Origin: Apiotrichum sp. Y4204
Taxonomy: Eukaryota; Basidiomycota; Tremellomycetes; Trichosporonales; Trichosporonaceae
Length of the DNA: 64,000 nucleotides
Reading direction: 5' to 3'
Assembly: GCA_025531455.1 (NCBI GenBank)
Contig: JAMYHL010000114.1
Coordinates: forward strand, 29,645-93,644
Shown: positions 9,446 through 25,497 of the stretch, one piece after another
Position numbering within the stretch: the stretch's first letter is position 1
Layout: every line of letters starts with the position of its first letter
Notes under the pieces: model-generated
The model's input: the letters and a program-made list of their open reading frames with translations, nothing else
What the model was told of the DNA's origin: nothing
Databases searched by the model: none
Made by a program: the position numbers and the translations under genes

Positions 9446-11380
9446 TTAACACTTCTTGTGCGACACCTCGCCACGAATCGTCTTGGAGATCGTCAGCGCC
9501 GTGGAGAGCACGAGGACGATGACGCCAAACGTGGTGCACACGACAGCGGGAAGCTTCTGGCGCGAGTTCCACTTGCCCTTTGTAAGGACGTAGAAGGCGG
9601 CCGCGGGGAAAATGAAGGCGAGGGCCGTGGCGGAAAGGCCGCCAGCAATCTCGAGCACGACGCCGAGGTCGCATGTGAGAAGGGAGACTGTGGTTAGTCC
9701 TGGACAGTAGCCTCGAGAGCATCCGACTTACTGAGCATGGCGGAAAACACGATGGCAGAGGTGATGAGTGTGTGCCGGAGCCGGTTAAACGGTTGATCCT
9801 TGTAGAGATAGTCCTCGATGACCTCGCGGCACACGTAGTTTTCGAGCGGGACTGTGATGTCAGAGCGGGAACACATCGCCCAGCGTGCTCCTCGGCACTC
9901 ACTCGTCGTGGACATGTTAGCGCCAAAACAAAAGCGTGCAATGTTGATGACCCAGTCGTCCTTGGAAAAGTTGTTCAGAATGTTACCCTCAGTCTTGTCG
10001 GTGAAGATGAGATAGCCAGTGACGGACATGAGTAGACAGCACACGAGACTCATGCTTGTGCTCGCATGCGTGACAGCATTAAAGCGGTCGAGCGTCGGCA
10101 CCTGTATCGACTTGTAGATGAACATTGTGTTGTGGTGACAGACAAACGCAAAGGAGATGACACCAATCGCCTCGAAAACGCCGGGTTTGACGAGCGAGAA
10201 AACGTCCAAGGACGAGCCCCGCAGCGATGGGTCTACGGCGACGCTGCGCAGTACCACTGATGCGACGATAATGCCCATGCTGATGAGAGCGAAGCCCGAT
10301 GACTTGGACAGCTTGACAATATCCCTGTGCAGCGATAGGGGAAAGGAGACAGTCAAAGTCAGCAGGCAGATAATGAATTGCCGGTTGACGAGGAGGCTCA
10401 AAAAGGCGTGCTTTTCCATGAACGGAAATACGAAGGCCATGACCTGTGGAATCGTGTCGCCAATGATAACGTTGAAGGCACACATTCTGGAGAGTTAGTG
10501 ATCACACCGAGGACTGTAGCTCACCCTCCAAACGCGAATGCAAACTGGAAAAACGAGACTAGACCGGATCCCCATGGTCCGAAGCAGTACCGCATCACCT
10601 TTCGTCAGCTACAGACACGCTGATCCCATCTTACATCAATGTACGAGTCTCTTCCGCTCAGCTTGGCGTTGAGGACAACAAGCCGGATAGTCCTGGAGAT
10701 CAGCCAAAATAGAATTCACACTACTGTCGCCTCCACATACCAGTCAGTCACGCCTGCAAGGACAATGAGCAATGTGATGCCAGTGACGAAACCAGCCTGC
10801 TTAATCGCATACGGCAGGCCAATGATTCCTGCGCCTAGGATAGAATTAGCCATGTTTGCTATCCCATCCATCATCGTCCCGCGGGCCGTGTTCGGCCCGT
10901 CCGCAAGGACAAGTGCCTCTTCTTCAGGAGTTACGCGATCGCTATCCCTCAACAACGGCGCCGCCGCCGAGTGTTCATCGTGGTCGTCGTGTTCATCATG
11001 ATCATCATCAGGAGCTTTAAACACTGCGGGCTGTCAGCAACGGTCGTGCACGACAATGCAGGCATGACGTGTATTGGCGCCCACCTGGACCGGTTTCATG
11101 CCAGTGGCACTGTCTACCCACAAACGTCATCGCCGAGGCGTGGCCGCGGACTGGCACGCGCACTCGGGGGATATGATCCGGCTTCCAGCATGCCGAGGTC
11201 GTAGCCCATCTCTGGAGAGCCTTTCCTGCTGCCTATGGGCCGTATTGAGCTGGCTCTGGAGGAAGGTTCCAGGGCAGAGGCGACGCGTGACGAGAGACGC
11301 GAGGAAGATGGCGTCGGCGGATCGAGAGGGTCCGCGACGATGGGATACGAGCGCGAGTCCGGTCGTGGTGAGGGAGGCAT
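9446..11380 (-). CDS. Vacuolar-type amino-acid transporter (AVT/SLC38 family)
   Basis: Seven exons: 11380-11122, 11023-10741, 10692-10635, 10598-10525, 10486-9903, 9851-9732 and 9687-9446; 539 aa in total. A soluble Ser/Pro- and Asp/His-rich head of about 130 aa precedes the APC-fold region. That region starts with ANMANSILGAGIIGLPYAIK, the typical first helix of SLC38/AVT carriers, then TIRLVVLNAKLSGRDSYID, FQFAFAFGGMCAFNVIIGD, VICFAFVCHHN-like helix 5 (here VISFAFVCHHNTMFIYKS), and NMSTTIPLENYVCREVIEDY. About eleven hydrophobic segments can be counted. The closest known roles are vacuolar export or import of neutral and acidic amino acids (Avt5/Avt6). Intron 3 is only 36 nt long. The start is uncertain; another in-frame Met exists at 11464 (GTG/ATG ambiguity), but the ATG at 11380 has the better context. 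Confidence 0.88.
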
Positions 11381-12541
11381 GTTGTGTGATGAGGAAGAGG
11401 GTGATGGAGAAAGCAGAGACAGAACAGAAGGGGGGTGATGATTTGAGGCGGTGTGGGTGTGCATATCTGGATGCGCAGATGCTCGACGTGGACAGGATAC
11501 AGCATACCCAGGTTACACTTTTTGCGGGGCCCACAAACATCCACTTTCACCAAGGAAAGATAAAATAGGGCATTCCTGGTCGGCCACATGGTCACATCGC
11601 ATGCAGATATGCAGACCATGCAGACCACGTTATGGAAATCTACATGTCTTTCTACTCTGCTACTCTGCAGATACAAAAAGCTTTAGAAGTGTACTCAAGA
11701 GAGAGCTGATGCGTTTCTTGCATACTTGACAAGACGTGGATGTGCATGCATCAATGTCCATATGTCAAAAGGGATGCATAATGCGCATAGAAGGGACCTC
11801 TTTACACACACGACCAACGGCCAACGGTGCTTTGAACTGTAATGGGAATGTTTTGAAGAGGTGAAGGATGAAATCGTATACTCTTTACCCGTGTGTGACA
11901 TTAGTATTAGGCGGTTTAAATACCACGAAACAAATACAAATTGCTGCAGGCTTTACTTTTGCGCCTCCCCCTGACTATTCCCTGATATCTATCCTCTCCT
12001 CCTTTCCCTCTCTCTCCGCCTTCCCTCTCTCCTCTCCCTTTCCCGAGTCCCTTTTCCCCCCCTGTGGCCCACTTGACCCGATCATACATTCTCTCCCTCC
12101 CTCTCCTCTCGCTGTCAGTGATCTTTTTCAACACACACTACGACTACGACGACTATACAGGCTCTTCCCGCGCCGGTTCCATCGTGGATCGTGGACAATC
12201 CCGCTCCCCATCGACATCGACATCCACCTGGGTTGCTTACCATCCTTTTTTTTTGCATCTCCACATTCGCTTCCATTCTTCTTGTCTTTCTTATCCCTAT
12301 TCACTTCCGGGCTTGCAGCTTCGCCGATTTTTTCTGTTTTGGCTAATCCATCACGACACTCGTTCCATTCGTTCCAATCAACTCCACACACAACCCAACA
12401 CCTTCCTCCTCCCTTTCCCTCCTTCCCTCCACTCCGCGTCGATCGCGCGACACGACCCACATTTACTACTACGCGCGATACGACCCGACACGAACACGTA
12501 CTCAACCACCTACTCTGTCGCCACGCACATCCCGAACACTC
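11381..12541. promoter_or_regulatory. Divergent intergenic region: transporter and AFI1 promoters, CT-rich AFI1 leader
   Basis: From about 11955 to 12541 the plus strand is strongly C/T-rich, ending directly at the AFI1 start codon. This is the usual look of a basidiomycete 5' leader. Open frames inside it are low-complexity Ser/Pro/Phe and are not supported. A T9 run lies near 12246-12254. Confidence 0.5.
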
Positions 12542-15034
12542 ATGTCTCCATCCAGCTCGCCCGCGCCGGGCGCGCCAGAGCAAGGTTCATTAAAGGGTGC
12601 CGAAAAAGACTTCGAGAACGCCATTGCCGCAGATGTGGACGACGCGGGCCAGGAAGACAAGGAAGATGCCGTCCATTTTTGCTTGCTCGCAGAATTTGAT
12701 ATCGATGCAGGTGCAACACTCGCGCACCAGTATCCGTATCCAACAGGCACAGATGAGCAGTAAGTCGCGTCGTGTCATCCTCTTCGTCTGGTCCTCCCCG
12801 GCGAGGAACTTACAATTTCATGACGGATAGGGGAAGCTGGCGGGGTGGAACGGTCGGGACGACGCCGCTGACGCCAACCACAGCCGCCTGGCGGAGTTGA
12901 TGCTTCCAGACGGCGCACATTTGCGCGGCGAGGACTGGACCGTGTTTTACTTGGGACAAACCGCGAGCATGGCCGTCTCACCTATGCTCTCGCATGAGCC
13001 GAAGGCCGTAGCTGGACGACCTGTTAGCAGTTATCCACCAGGGCAGCGTCCTCGGAGGGGAACACCGGGAGGTGGTCTGCTTTACGTGCTCAACTGCGTG
13101 CGCATGAAGGAGGACAAGACGGTGCGTCGAGGTGCAATGGTCAAGGCAATGGCGATTGTCACTCCGAATCCGTACATCGGCATTTACAAGCCGTTGTTGT
13201 TGCTCGCTCTCGAAGAATACTTCGCCAACCCGTCGCATGAAATTCTCGCAAAGCTGTACGACTCGGCCAACGCGATCTCCACAGCTGGCATGCCCGTTCT
13301 TACACGCGAGGAGAAGATCCTTCTTCGCCAGTCGGATCGCAAAGACTGTCTCGAGTTCAGGTTCGGTGCACAGGAAGGAGCGGACGACGTGAGTGTTAAC
13401 GAGCAGGCGGAGAGCAGTATAAGCCACGACACGCGCGACCGTGCAGCCAGCATCACCTCCTCACATACTCTCCCTCCGATTGTGCGAAAGAACTCGTCCT
13501 CATCTTCATCCGCGTACCACGGCACGACTGATTTGTCGCACCCGCCACGCCGCGGAGTTCCGCGTGATACCCATTACTTCGAGACCGAGGCAAAGTTCCG
13601 CAAGATCACTGTTCCCATTCGCATTCCGATGACTGTCTTCGACGAGGATGTTGGCGACTACAGCATCATAGAGCTGGTGCAGACGTTCAGCCAGAACGTG
13701 CAGCCCTTTCAGCCGCCGTTCCACCCATACCTGCACACAAACGGCGCCAACACACATCCTGTCATCCTTATCTTCAACGCCATCCTTGCCCACAAGCGCG
13801 TCATGTTTCTCGGACATGGTCTGCCGGCCAACCAAGTGGCGCGAATGGTGCTCGCGGCGTGCGCAATGGTGTCGGGTTGTGGACAGGTGCTGCGGGGCAT
13901 GACAGAATCGGCGTTCCCGTACGCGAATCTCGCCTCTCTGGACGTGCTGGAGGAGTTCCCCGGCTTCGTGGCTGGTGTTTGCAACCCCCGATTTGAGGAG
14001 CTGCCGCATACGTGGGACGTGCTGTGCAATCTCGAGACCGGCAAGGTCATTGTCTCGAAGGAACTTAAGCTCGTGGTCCCGTCGAAATCGGACGGCGCAT
14101 CAGAAACTTCTGTGCCATCGGCCAACGGCGAGGACGGCCTGGCGAACGGCAAGATTTCGCAGGTGAAAAATTCGGATTGTATCGACAACCAGTTCATCGA
14201 GGAGATATTGTCGGCGTCGGGCATGCACTACGGCGAGCAGCACATCCGCGTTCGATTCACCGACTACATTTCTCGTTTCGTTCGTCTTGCTGCGTACCAG
14301 GAGTTTATGCACCTCGGCTCAACATCCATCGGATACCCGTATGTCGTATTCCGGGACGGCCACCTTGGCAGCGGTGTAGTGTTCATCGACGACTCGCTGC
14401 GTCAGAGGGAGATGTGGGGCAACGGTCACCGGATCGACGCATGGCGCAAGACAAGATCGTACCGGCTGGTGCAGAAGGTGAGTCGAACGTTGAGAATAAG
14501 TGACAATACTGACCGGCAGGACTGGGAGCACGAACAGCAGCGCGCGGCGATCAAGACGTTTGACGCACTGCACAACGTTAAGCGGCTTCGTATGACGCGC
14601 ACAATGTCGCCGAAGGAGGCGGAGCTAATCTTCCTCACCATGGTCCGGCAGGTCCGAACATATGATCAGGTCGTCGAGGTGTGTAGAACTGGGGATTCAT
14701 CTTGAGCTACCGCTAACGTCAGCTTCTCGCCTACCTGCCGATGCACTTTGGCGGGTTGATTCCGATTGCGAACGGCCTTTTCCACTCGCACCTCTCTGTG
14801 CGAAACAACACAATGGAGCTCTTGATCACGATACAGCACTATCCGGTCGGACGGCACGCACTTATGACTCTCAACTACCTGCACCGCAAGACGTTTGTGG
14901 AGCTCCTTGAGCGCCGCGAGGCGAATGGCGCGTTGCGGAACCGTCTCAATGGCGCGCCGCCCCCCGATACCAACTCGTCAGCCACCATTACGGGGAGCGA
15001 GCTCGCGTCGCAGCGAGCTTCTAGGTCCAGTTAG
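12542..15034 (+). CDS. AFI1: Afi1-like DENN/SPA-domain protein (vesicle trafficking, cell polarity)
   Basis: Four exons: 12542-12759, 12884-14477, 14520-14678 and 14723-15034 (760 aa). The N-terminus has the Afi1 Arf3-docking signature: HFCLLAEFDIDAGATLAHQY, then after the splice HRLAELMLPDGAHLRGEDW and GGGLLYVLNCVRMKED. The middle carries the DENN-related SPA segment: THPVILIFNAILAHKRVMFL, then DVLEEFPGFVAGVCNPRFE and TWDVLCNLETGKVIVS. The C-terminal helical part has HFGGLIPIANGLFHSHLSVR. Afi1 links the Arf3 (Arf6-type) GTPase to polarised sites at the plasma membrane; the DENN fold suggests exchange activity on small GTPases. A Ser/His-rich spacer (about residues 240-295) separates the two conserved parts. 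The 42-nt intron after 14477 is in frame and stop-free, so its retention would add 14 residues. Avl9 is the main alternative family. Confidence 0.85.
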
Positions 15035-15322
15035 ATGGCGGATACGTTTAGACAAACTACCTCCTTTAATCATAATACCCCTCCTCACGCTTCTTGACTA
15101 ATATTATTTCGTTTCCTCTCTCTTTTTCTGTCTATACATCTACTTGGTGGCACGGGTTTCGTTCAGTAGATTTGTTGTAGTATGATTTACGACATACTCG
15201 GATTAGAAGTGCGGAATGGGCGTGTGAGTTTTGTGTTCGCTGCAGGTCTGCTCGACGCATTAGCACGCTGTGCATCTACAACAGTATCAAGCCGCTACAG
15301 AGTCCATCCCCGGTCCACACGT

Positions 15323-19404
<4,082 letters not shown>

Positions 19405-19980
19405 GACGATGTCGGCCGGCTACAGCTGAAACTAGCTGTGCAGAGATGCGCCGTGCAGATGACCAGAATGATGCGTTGCTCGATGTTGTCGCGGAATGGA
19501 TGTCAATGGTGGACGTAATGGAAAAGATAGATGATGACAACGGCACGACGCGTCGAGTGGGGATGCGGCCGGATGGGTAATGGATGGGTGCTGTGGAGGG
19601 GAGGGGGGGGGGCTTGAGGGAAGACAGTTTGAGACACAACCACTTTGCTCTTGACCCTATTGCAACACTCTACTTGGACGCGACTGTGTCCAGAACGCGT
19701 CCCAAATACAAACAACCGATTAGTCCAGTCATCATCCAGTCAGCTGTTATCTTCCTTTTTTGATACCGCTAATGTTCAAGAATTTCCTAATCGCCACCCT
19801 CTGCCTCTCGCGCTCAGAACAACAACTGGCCGGACAGTTGCGTCATGCGTCATAGTGCATGTTGATATGTTGAGATATCGAGATCTGAAGGACTAAATGT
19901 TGTTTCTGCTCTCCTCACCTCATCTTGCAAGTTGCACCAGACGACTTTTCCTTCAGCAAGTACACAGACATAACTTGAAC
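19405..19980. promoter_or_regulatory. Bidirectional promoter of SMC3 and TDP1 with two ACGCGT boxes
   Basis: The 576 bp between the two divergent start codons contain the palindrome ACGCGT at 19548-19553 and 19695-19700. ACGCGT is the MluI cell-cycle box bound by MBF in fungi, which drives G1/S genes, and cohesin genes are known MBF targets in yeasts. Use of the sites here is inferred from sequence only. A G8 run lies near 19604-19611. Confidence 0.5.
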
Positions 19981-22900
19981 ATGGACCCGCGCGAGCAGCT
20001 TCGTATGGCTGCTATGCTTGCTGCGTGAGTGTTTATCTTTATTGTGTGGCTGACGCTCCAGCTCTGATCATCACCCCGCCCCAGTTCCTCGACCAGGGCG
20101 TAATCCGGAGTTTGACCTCTATGTTCAGCAGACATTCAGAGATGTGGATCCCGACCAGGCAGACATCAACGACCTTCGACGGTAGGGTCATCATGTAGCG
20201 TGTGCTGACCGCCGAGCGCTGCGTGGAGGACTTGGAAGACCGCTGCACCCAGTGGGCCATCGAATTCTGGTCGGTCGTCGCAACAGGAGGAGGATGACGA
20301 GCTTGCTCGGTGCGTGTGAATGACATCCTCCCATTCTCATAGATTTAGCGCACTTGCCCTCTCGGCAGAAGAGCATCGTGCCAACCACGTTTCCAACCAT
20401 CACTCCAATGCGGGATCCAGCCAGCATACGCCCATTGTGATTGACGATGACGACGAGCAATTCCAGCGCGTTATTGCAATGTCAACTGCAACGACAGCTA
20501 CCAAAGCTAGAAGCGGAACTCCTGATGATGAGAGGGACCTCATGGAACAGTGAGCAGAATGCATTTCATTCTGAAGAACGGACTAACAATCTAGGGCGAT
20601 AGCGGCGTCTTTGGAGGGTGACAGCAGCAAAGGAAAGCGAGTCCAACGTGAGGCTTCCCCCGAGGACGATCTAGATGCAGCTATAAAGGCGTCTCTGGCG
20701 TCTTTCAACGACGAGCGCGAACGGAAGCGACAGAAGACGAGACCTGGTTTATCGAGCGATACCTCATCCCAACCTGAGATGCGCCCTATCCCACGCCACG
20801 GCCAGATGGAAGTCCATCCAAAAACTGTCGACCAGAAGCAACCTCTATCAGACACAAATAGCCCACCTCTTGACGTGGCCATGGAAGCTGTTCCCCAGCC
20901 TGTCGGTTTGCTTTTGGGTGGCCTTAAAATCGACCGCGCTCAGCTGGAGCGTGAGCGACTGGCCCGTCAGGCGGCACGTACGGGACAGACGGAAAATTCT
21001 GTAACCCAAGGTACCTCTTCCAATATGCCTAGCCAGGTGGAGTCATCGTCAAAGGGCCCTTCGACATTGAAGCTGTCAGAATCTCCCTCAATTTCATCTT
21101 CCAAGCTTACCTCCACCTCGACGAACAATCGTCGTTCTCTACCGCCTCCACTCCCTCGCATGGAAGACCATCCTTTGCAAAGCACCGGTCCCTTCCCTCG
21201 AGATGCTGCAGGAGAGTACTATCTTGACGGCGAGCTCCGACACGTCAACCTCCGTATCGGAAAACCCTCCACGACCAAGACCTTCAGCCCGAAAGACGTG
21301 TTTGGAGACGTAGGTCAATGCCCTTGACGGTCTGCTGATATTTATTAGCATTCACAGATGACCCTTCTTATCACGTCCAGCTTTGTTTGGGACAACCCGT
21401 GGATTGACGCAGACGCCATTCTCCCGACACCAGATGTTGTTCCCACCATTCGTGTATGTCGTCCACCGACCAACAATATGAACGAGTATCGTGAAAAGCA
21501 GGGCAAGCTGCAACCGATGGGTAATGGAGAGGTACTGTTCACAAAATCATAGCCTGGCTGACCATGAGGTGCTTTCATATCCCGCCATGGATGGCCGTCG
21601 AGGGTGAGTTGCTTTACCGTGCGGTTTGGCTTAAATGTGCAGATCAGAACACATGAAGTTTTCTTGGGTAAGTTCGCGTAGCACTCCTGGGGTTGTAGTT
21701 AATGTCAGATCTTCTACAAGACAGGACGTCTCCGTGTGGCTATCTACACAGCCAATATGGTGGATTATGATTGGGATCGTATTGAGAATGTGAATCACCA
21801 CGTCAGCAATATATGCTGACAACAGACTGTCTTTATTCAGGACTTCTTGCCAGCTGAACCATCCGCAAAACTCAACTCCCAACAACTACCAGACTTTCCA
21901 GACCAGTTCCGAACTCTCTTCAACCATCTTAAGATCGGCAAAGCGCTCAAGTTCCTCATTGCTCATCATCCCTTTGGAAAAGACATTCCACTAGAGGCAG
22001 AGCCCACATTTGCCGCCTTTGGCCGCTACGACTGGAGTCGCGTGCAGGTGCGCATCGTGATGAGCCTGTCTGGGAAGTACACGGGCTTTGATAAAATTGA
22101 GGAGTTTGGGCTTGGTCGACTTGGCAAGATTATCCGTCAAGAGGGTTGGGTACCCCAGAAGGGCGAGAAGCTTTTGGCAGAATACCAGGTTTGCAGGTCG
22201 AGATTGTCAAAATGCTGACCATAGGGGTCATCGCTTGGATCATACAGTTCAAAGTGGCTTAATGACTTCTATCGTTGCTGCCAAGGCAAGGATCTAGCGA
22301 CAATGTCGCGGCTGAAAGATGACAAGAAAATGCCTCCAATCAAGATCATTTTCCCGACTCTCGCAACGGTTGACTCCAGCGTAAACGGCAGGCCGGTGAG
22401 GGGAGATTAAGCGCTGGGAAGGGTTCAACTGCTAACGTGCAGGGAGGCGGTACCATGTTCTGTGGCAGTGGCCACAAGCCGGAAACAGCATCTCTCTTCC
22501 ATGATGCCAACTCTAAGCGAGGTGGTGTGCTGATGCACACCAAAATGATCATTGGGCTTTTCCAAACTCAGCCTCAGGCCCTTGGTTTACAGACCTCGTC
22601 CTCCAGCGGAAAGCCCAAAACTGAAGATGGTGCGGGCGGAGGCAAGGACGTTGGTGGCTGGGTCTACGTTGGAAGCCACAACTTTTCGGCAGCTGCCTGG
22701 GTGGGTTTTGGCAGATGAGTTGGACTGACTCGCAGGGGACACTTAACTTCAACAATAAACCCCCTACCCTCAACGTGCGTGGGCTTTGATGTAACTCTCT
22801 CTGACGTTCAGATTAGCAACTACGAACTCGGTATTGTGTTTCCTCTGCGTAAGTCCCGCTTCGCCACAGGGGACGCACGGGCCTTACTGATGCGCCCAGC

Positions 22901-23046
22901 CCGCTCCAAGGCCAATGCCATGGCCAACAAGGTGGCACCCCACCAACGCCCTCCACGGCCCTACACGAAGAACGACGTTCCTTGGGTGAGTAGAGGCTGT
23001 CCGTTCCCAAACTAACGGCCAGTCCCAAAACGAGTACGTGCAGTAG
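19981..23046 (+). CDS. TDP1: Tyrosyl-DNA phosphodiesterase 1 with N-terminal ubiquitin-interacting motifs
   Basis: Sixteen exons (19981-20024, 20062-20181, 20217-20309, 20343-20549, 20595-21309, 21358-21531, 21569-21603, 21643-21667, 21709-21789, 21826-22188, 22225-22395, 22443-22700, 22736-22774, 22812-22848, 22900-22985, 23023-23046) give 823 aa. The catalytic PLD-like half has a first H-x-K motif in EHMKF (H466, K468), then FYKTGRLRVAIYTANMVDYD, a second motif MHTKM (H708, K710) and GSHNFSAAAW. The enzyme removes stalled topoisomerase I peptides from DNA 3' ends in the nucleus. The N-terminal 190 residues hold two canonical UIMs (DLMEQAIAASLEGD near 150-163 and EDDLDAAIKASLAS near 178-191) plus one or two weaker ones (DDEQFQRVIAMS near 122-133). 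Several exons are only 24-39 nt long. Exon 7 is the least certain model piece. Confidence 0.93.
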
Positions 23047-23360
23047 ATTGATCTGACGTGTCAGATTCACGCTTGAGCTACAGGGCCTTGACTTTACAGT
23101 TGTTTCTACAGTATGCATCGAGTCCCTTGTGTGTGGAAAGTGTCGATGAGGGCCCGTGTACAGTGTAGTGTGAACTCGAAATGTCAAAATGCCTCCGTTG
23201 CCACCCTCCTCGGTTTTGGTTTCACGTCACACTGCCACCATGCTGGATTGCTGGAGCGTCTGGCCAGTGTGATTTCTTTCACGACTTTTTTTTCGCTGGC
23301 ATTCAGTGGCGACCTCGACATTTTCATCTCTTCTCATCTCCCTAGAACACAAATAGAATA
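23047..23360. promoter_or_regulatory. Tandem intergenic region: TDP1 3' UTR and RNA1 promoter
   Basis: These 314 bp end in a TC-rich leader (TTTTTTTTCGCTGG near 23284) directly before the RNA1 start codon. No specific site was recognised. Confidence 0.4.
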
Positions 23361-24760
23361 ATGGCGGACGCGTCCGGAAAGGTCTTCTCCATTCTCGGCA
23401 AGAACCTCAAGGCCAACACCAAGGCTGACCTTGAGCCGTACCTCTCGGAGCTCGAGGCGCTCAAGGATGTCGAGGAGGTGCACTTCGGTGGCAACTCGCT
23501 CGGTGTCGAGGCCTGCGAGGCGATCGCGGCTGCGCTGAAGGAGAAGAAGAATCTTAAGGTGAGTGGAGGGAGTCTGGAACCGAGATGAGACTGGAAGTGC
23601 CAAAAGTTGTATGCTGACACAGGTTGCAGATTGTGGACCTGGCCGACATTTTCACTGGTCGTCTGATCTCCGAGATTCCGCAAGCGCTGTCTGCGCTGTG
23701 CAATGCGCTGATCCCATCTGAGTCGCTTGTGGAGCTCGACCTTTCGGACAATGCGTTCGGTGGGCGCTGCGCGGACGCCATGGTGCCCTTCCTCCAGGAG
23801 AACACTTCGTTCCAGGTGTTCAAGATCAACAACACCGGACTCGGCCCGTGGGGGGGAACCGTCATCGCCGACGCTCTGCTCGAGAACGCCAACCGCCTGA
23901 AGAAGGCCGGCAAGAAGTCCAACTTCCGCACTCTCGTGTGTGGCCGCTCGCGTAACGAGAACGGCTCGGCGCCGCACTGGGCCGCCGCCTTCGCCGCCCA
24001 CGGCACCCTGCGCGAGGTCCGCATGCCCCAGAACGGTATCCGCATGGAGGGCATTGAGGCGCTCGCAAAGGGTCTCGCGTCGTGCCCCGATCTCGAGGTG
24101 CTTGACCTCCAGGACAACACTGCCACCCGCTCGGGGACGCGTGCCATCGTCCGCGTCCTCGACAAGTGGCCCAACCTCCGCCAGCTCAACCTCTCAGACT
24201 GCCTGCTCGGCAAAGCCGGCGGCATTGCCCTCGCGACCGCCCTCGCTGCAGGCACCAACCCCAAGCTTGAGAGCCTCAAGCTCCAGTACGGCGAGTTTGA
24301 CAAGCGTACGATTGAGATCCTTGCCGTCGCCATCACCCAGCACCTCTCAGAGCTTACCGAGCTCGAGTTGAACGGCAACCAGGCCGACGCCGAGGACGAG
24401 TGCATCGAGGAGTTGCGCAAGGCGCTTGCCGTGCACGGACACGAGGATGCCCTTGACGAGCGTAAGTGCAGTTGCGCCATTCTCATCCGTACTGACACGC
24501 AGTGGACGACATGGAGGAACCGAACAGCGAGGAGGAGAGCGAGAGCGAGGAAGAGGAGGAAGAGGAGAAGGAAGCCGAGGAGGAGGAGACCCCTGAGGCT
24601 AAGGCGGGCGAGGACGATGGTGTCGCCGCCGGCGTCAGCGACGGCAAGCCGCCTATTTCCGACAAGGAGGCCGATGAGTGGGTACAGCGGATCTCGCGTG
24701 GCTTGGACAGGACACTGACACCACAGGCTTGCCGATGCGCTCTCCGGCGTCAAGATCTAG
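23361..24760 (+). CDS. RNA1: Ran GTPase-activating protein (RanGAP)
   Basis: Four exons: 23361-23558, 23630-24461, 24503-24677 and 24727-24760 (412 aa). Leucine-rich repeats of the RanGAP type fill residues 30-350, for example VEEVHFGGNSLGVEACEAIA, LVELDLSDNAFGGRCADAM, LREVRMPQNGIRMEGIEALA and LEVLDLQDNTATRSGTRAI. The VCGRSRNENGS loop matches the catalytic-arginine-bearing loop region of the family. An acidic Glu/Ser tract follows (about 355-385), and the protein ends in DELADALSGVKI. RanGAP stimulates GTP hydrolysis by Ran at the cytoplasmic face of nuclear pores and so sets transport direction. The acceptor at 23630 is preferred over one 8 nt upstream because it continues with IVDLADIFTGRL in frame. 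Transportin at 33.5 kb depends on the same Ran gradient. Confidence 0.96.
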
Positions 24761-25283
24761 GCATGCGCCTGATTATCGGATATCATGACTGGGATCGGAG
24801 CCCCAGGGCATCATGTCATGTTGCGGCAGAGGGGATACATACAGCCTGTCAGGCGTTTTGTCAGGTGTTAGATGGCATGCACGACCTGTTAATGTGCAGT
24901 GCGGGCAGTGGAGTTGAGCTCGGGGTGGAAGCTAGGTGTATCGTGCAGAATTGTTCTTGTTGGACCACAGCATCCTTTGAGGTGATATCCGCGCGCTGAT
25001 TGAGAATCCAAAGCCACCTCGCGTGCGATGTGCCGAGAAGATCGTCGTCAGCGTATCTCCCCGATATAGTTATCGGATGCCGTGCTCAAGACATCAAAAA
25101 CTGCATCCCAATCCTCAAGCGATAACATATGCACACAACGCTACAAGCTCGTCTCGCTCCGGTCCGATACGGCGCGCTGAGAAGGGCGCAGAACCATCGC
25201 GCTGATGTTACACTCGTGGAACTCGGCACACGATCCGATCGTCATTCGGCGGCGTTGCTCGCTAGCTCATCGCTGGTGGCTCG
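24761..25283. other. Convergent intergenic region
   Basis: About 520 bp between the 3' ends of RNA1 and the tiny gene at 25284. No gene, repeat or RNA structure was recognised. Confidence 0.4.
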
Positions 25284-25497
25284 TTACTTGTCCCAGTAGC
25301 GCATGTGGCGTCCGCAAAAGTGACACTCGACGGTGCCCTCGGCGCGCCGGAGGCCGACGCACGATTCTGGAGTCAGTCGATGCACACTACGGGCTAGAGC
25401 GCAGGGTGCACAGCAAGGCTCCACCGACGCCCTTCTCGCACCTCTATCCGCACTCACCGCCCTTGTTGGCCGCGTTGCCCGAGTGTCCCATGCACAT
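25284..25497 (-). CDS. Tiny cysteine-motif protein, family member A (40 aa)
   Basis: Two exons: 25497-25458 and 25366-25284. The intron is phase 1 (donor GTGAGT, a CTGAC branch site, acceptor CAG). The product is 40 aa. Cysteines sit at 2, 16, 28 and 31. The first is in CMGH, the second follows the splice codon in ESC, and the last two form CHFC. The exon boundary lies just after Asn-Lys-Gly. The same plan, intron position included, is seen in the genes at 27988-28321 and 50053-50236. A CT-rich leader typical of this genome precedes the ATG (25500-25640). Four spaced Cys (plus His 5, 29, 34) suggest one metal ion, but this is inference. I do not recognise the family. An in-frame extension upstream to 25806 exists but is low-complexity and looks like leader sequence. 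Confidence 0.62.

Noticed and set aside
11868..12699. Two long plus-strand frames before and across the AFI1 start
   Set aside because: Products are Ser/Pro/Phe/His low complexity from a CT-rich leader; the AFI1 frame starting at 12542 has clear homology instead.
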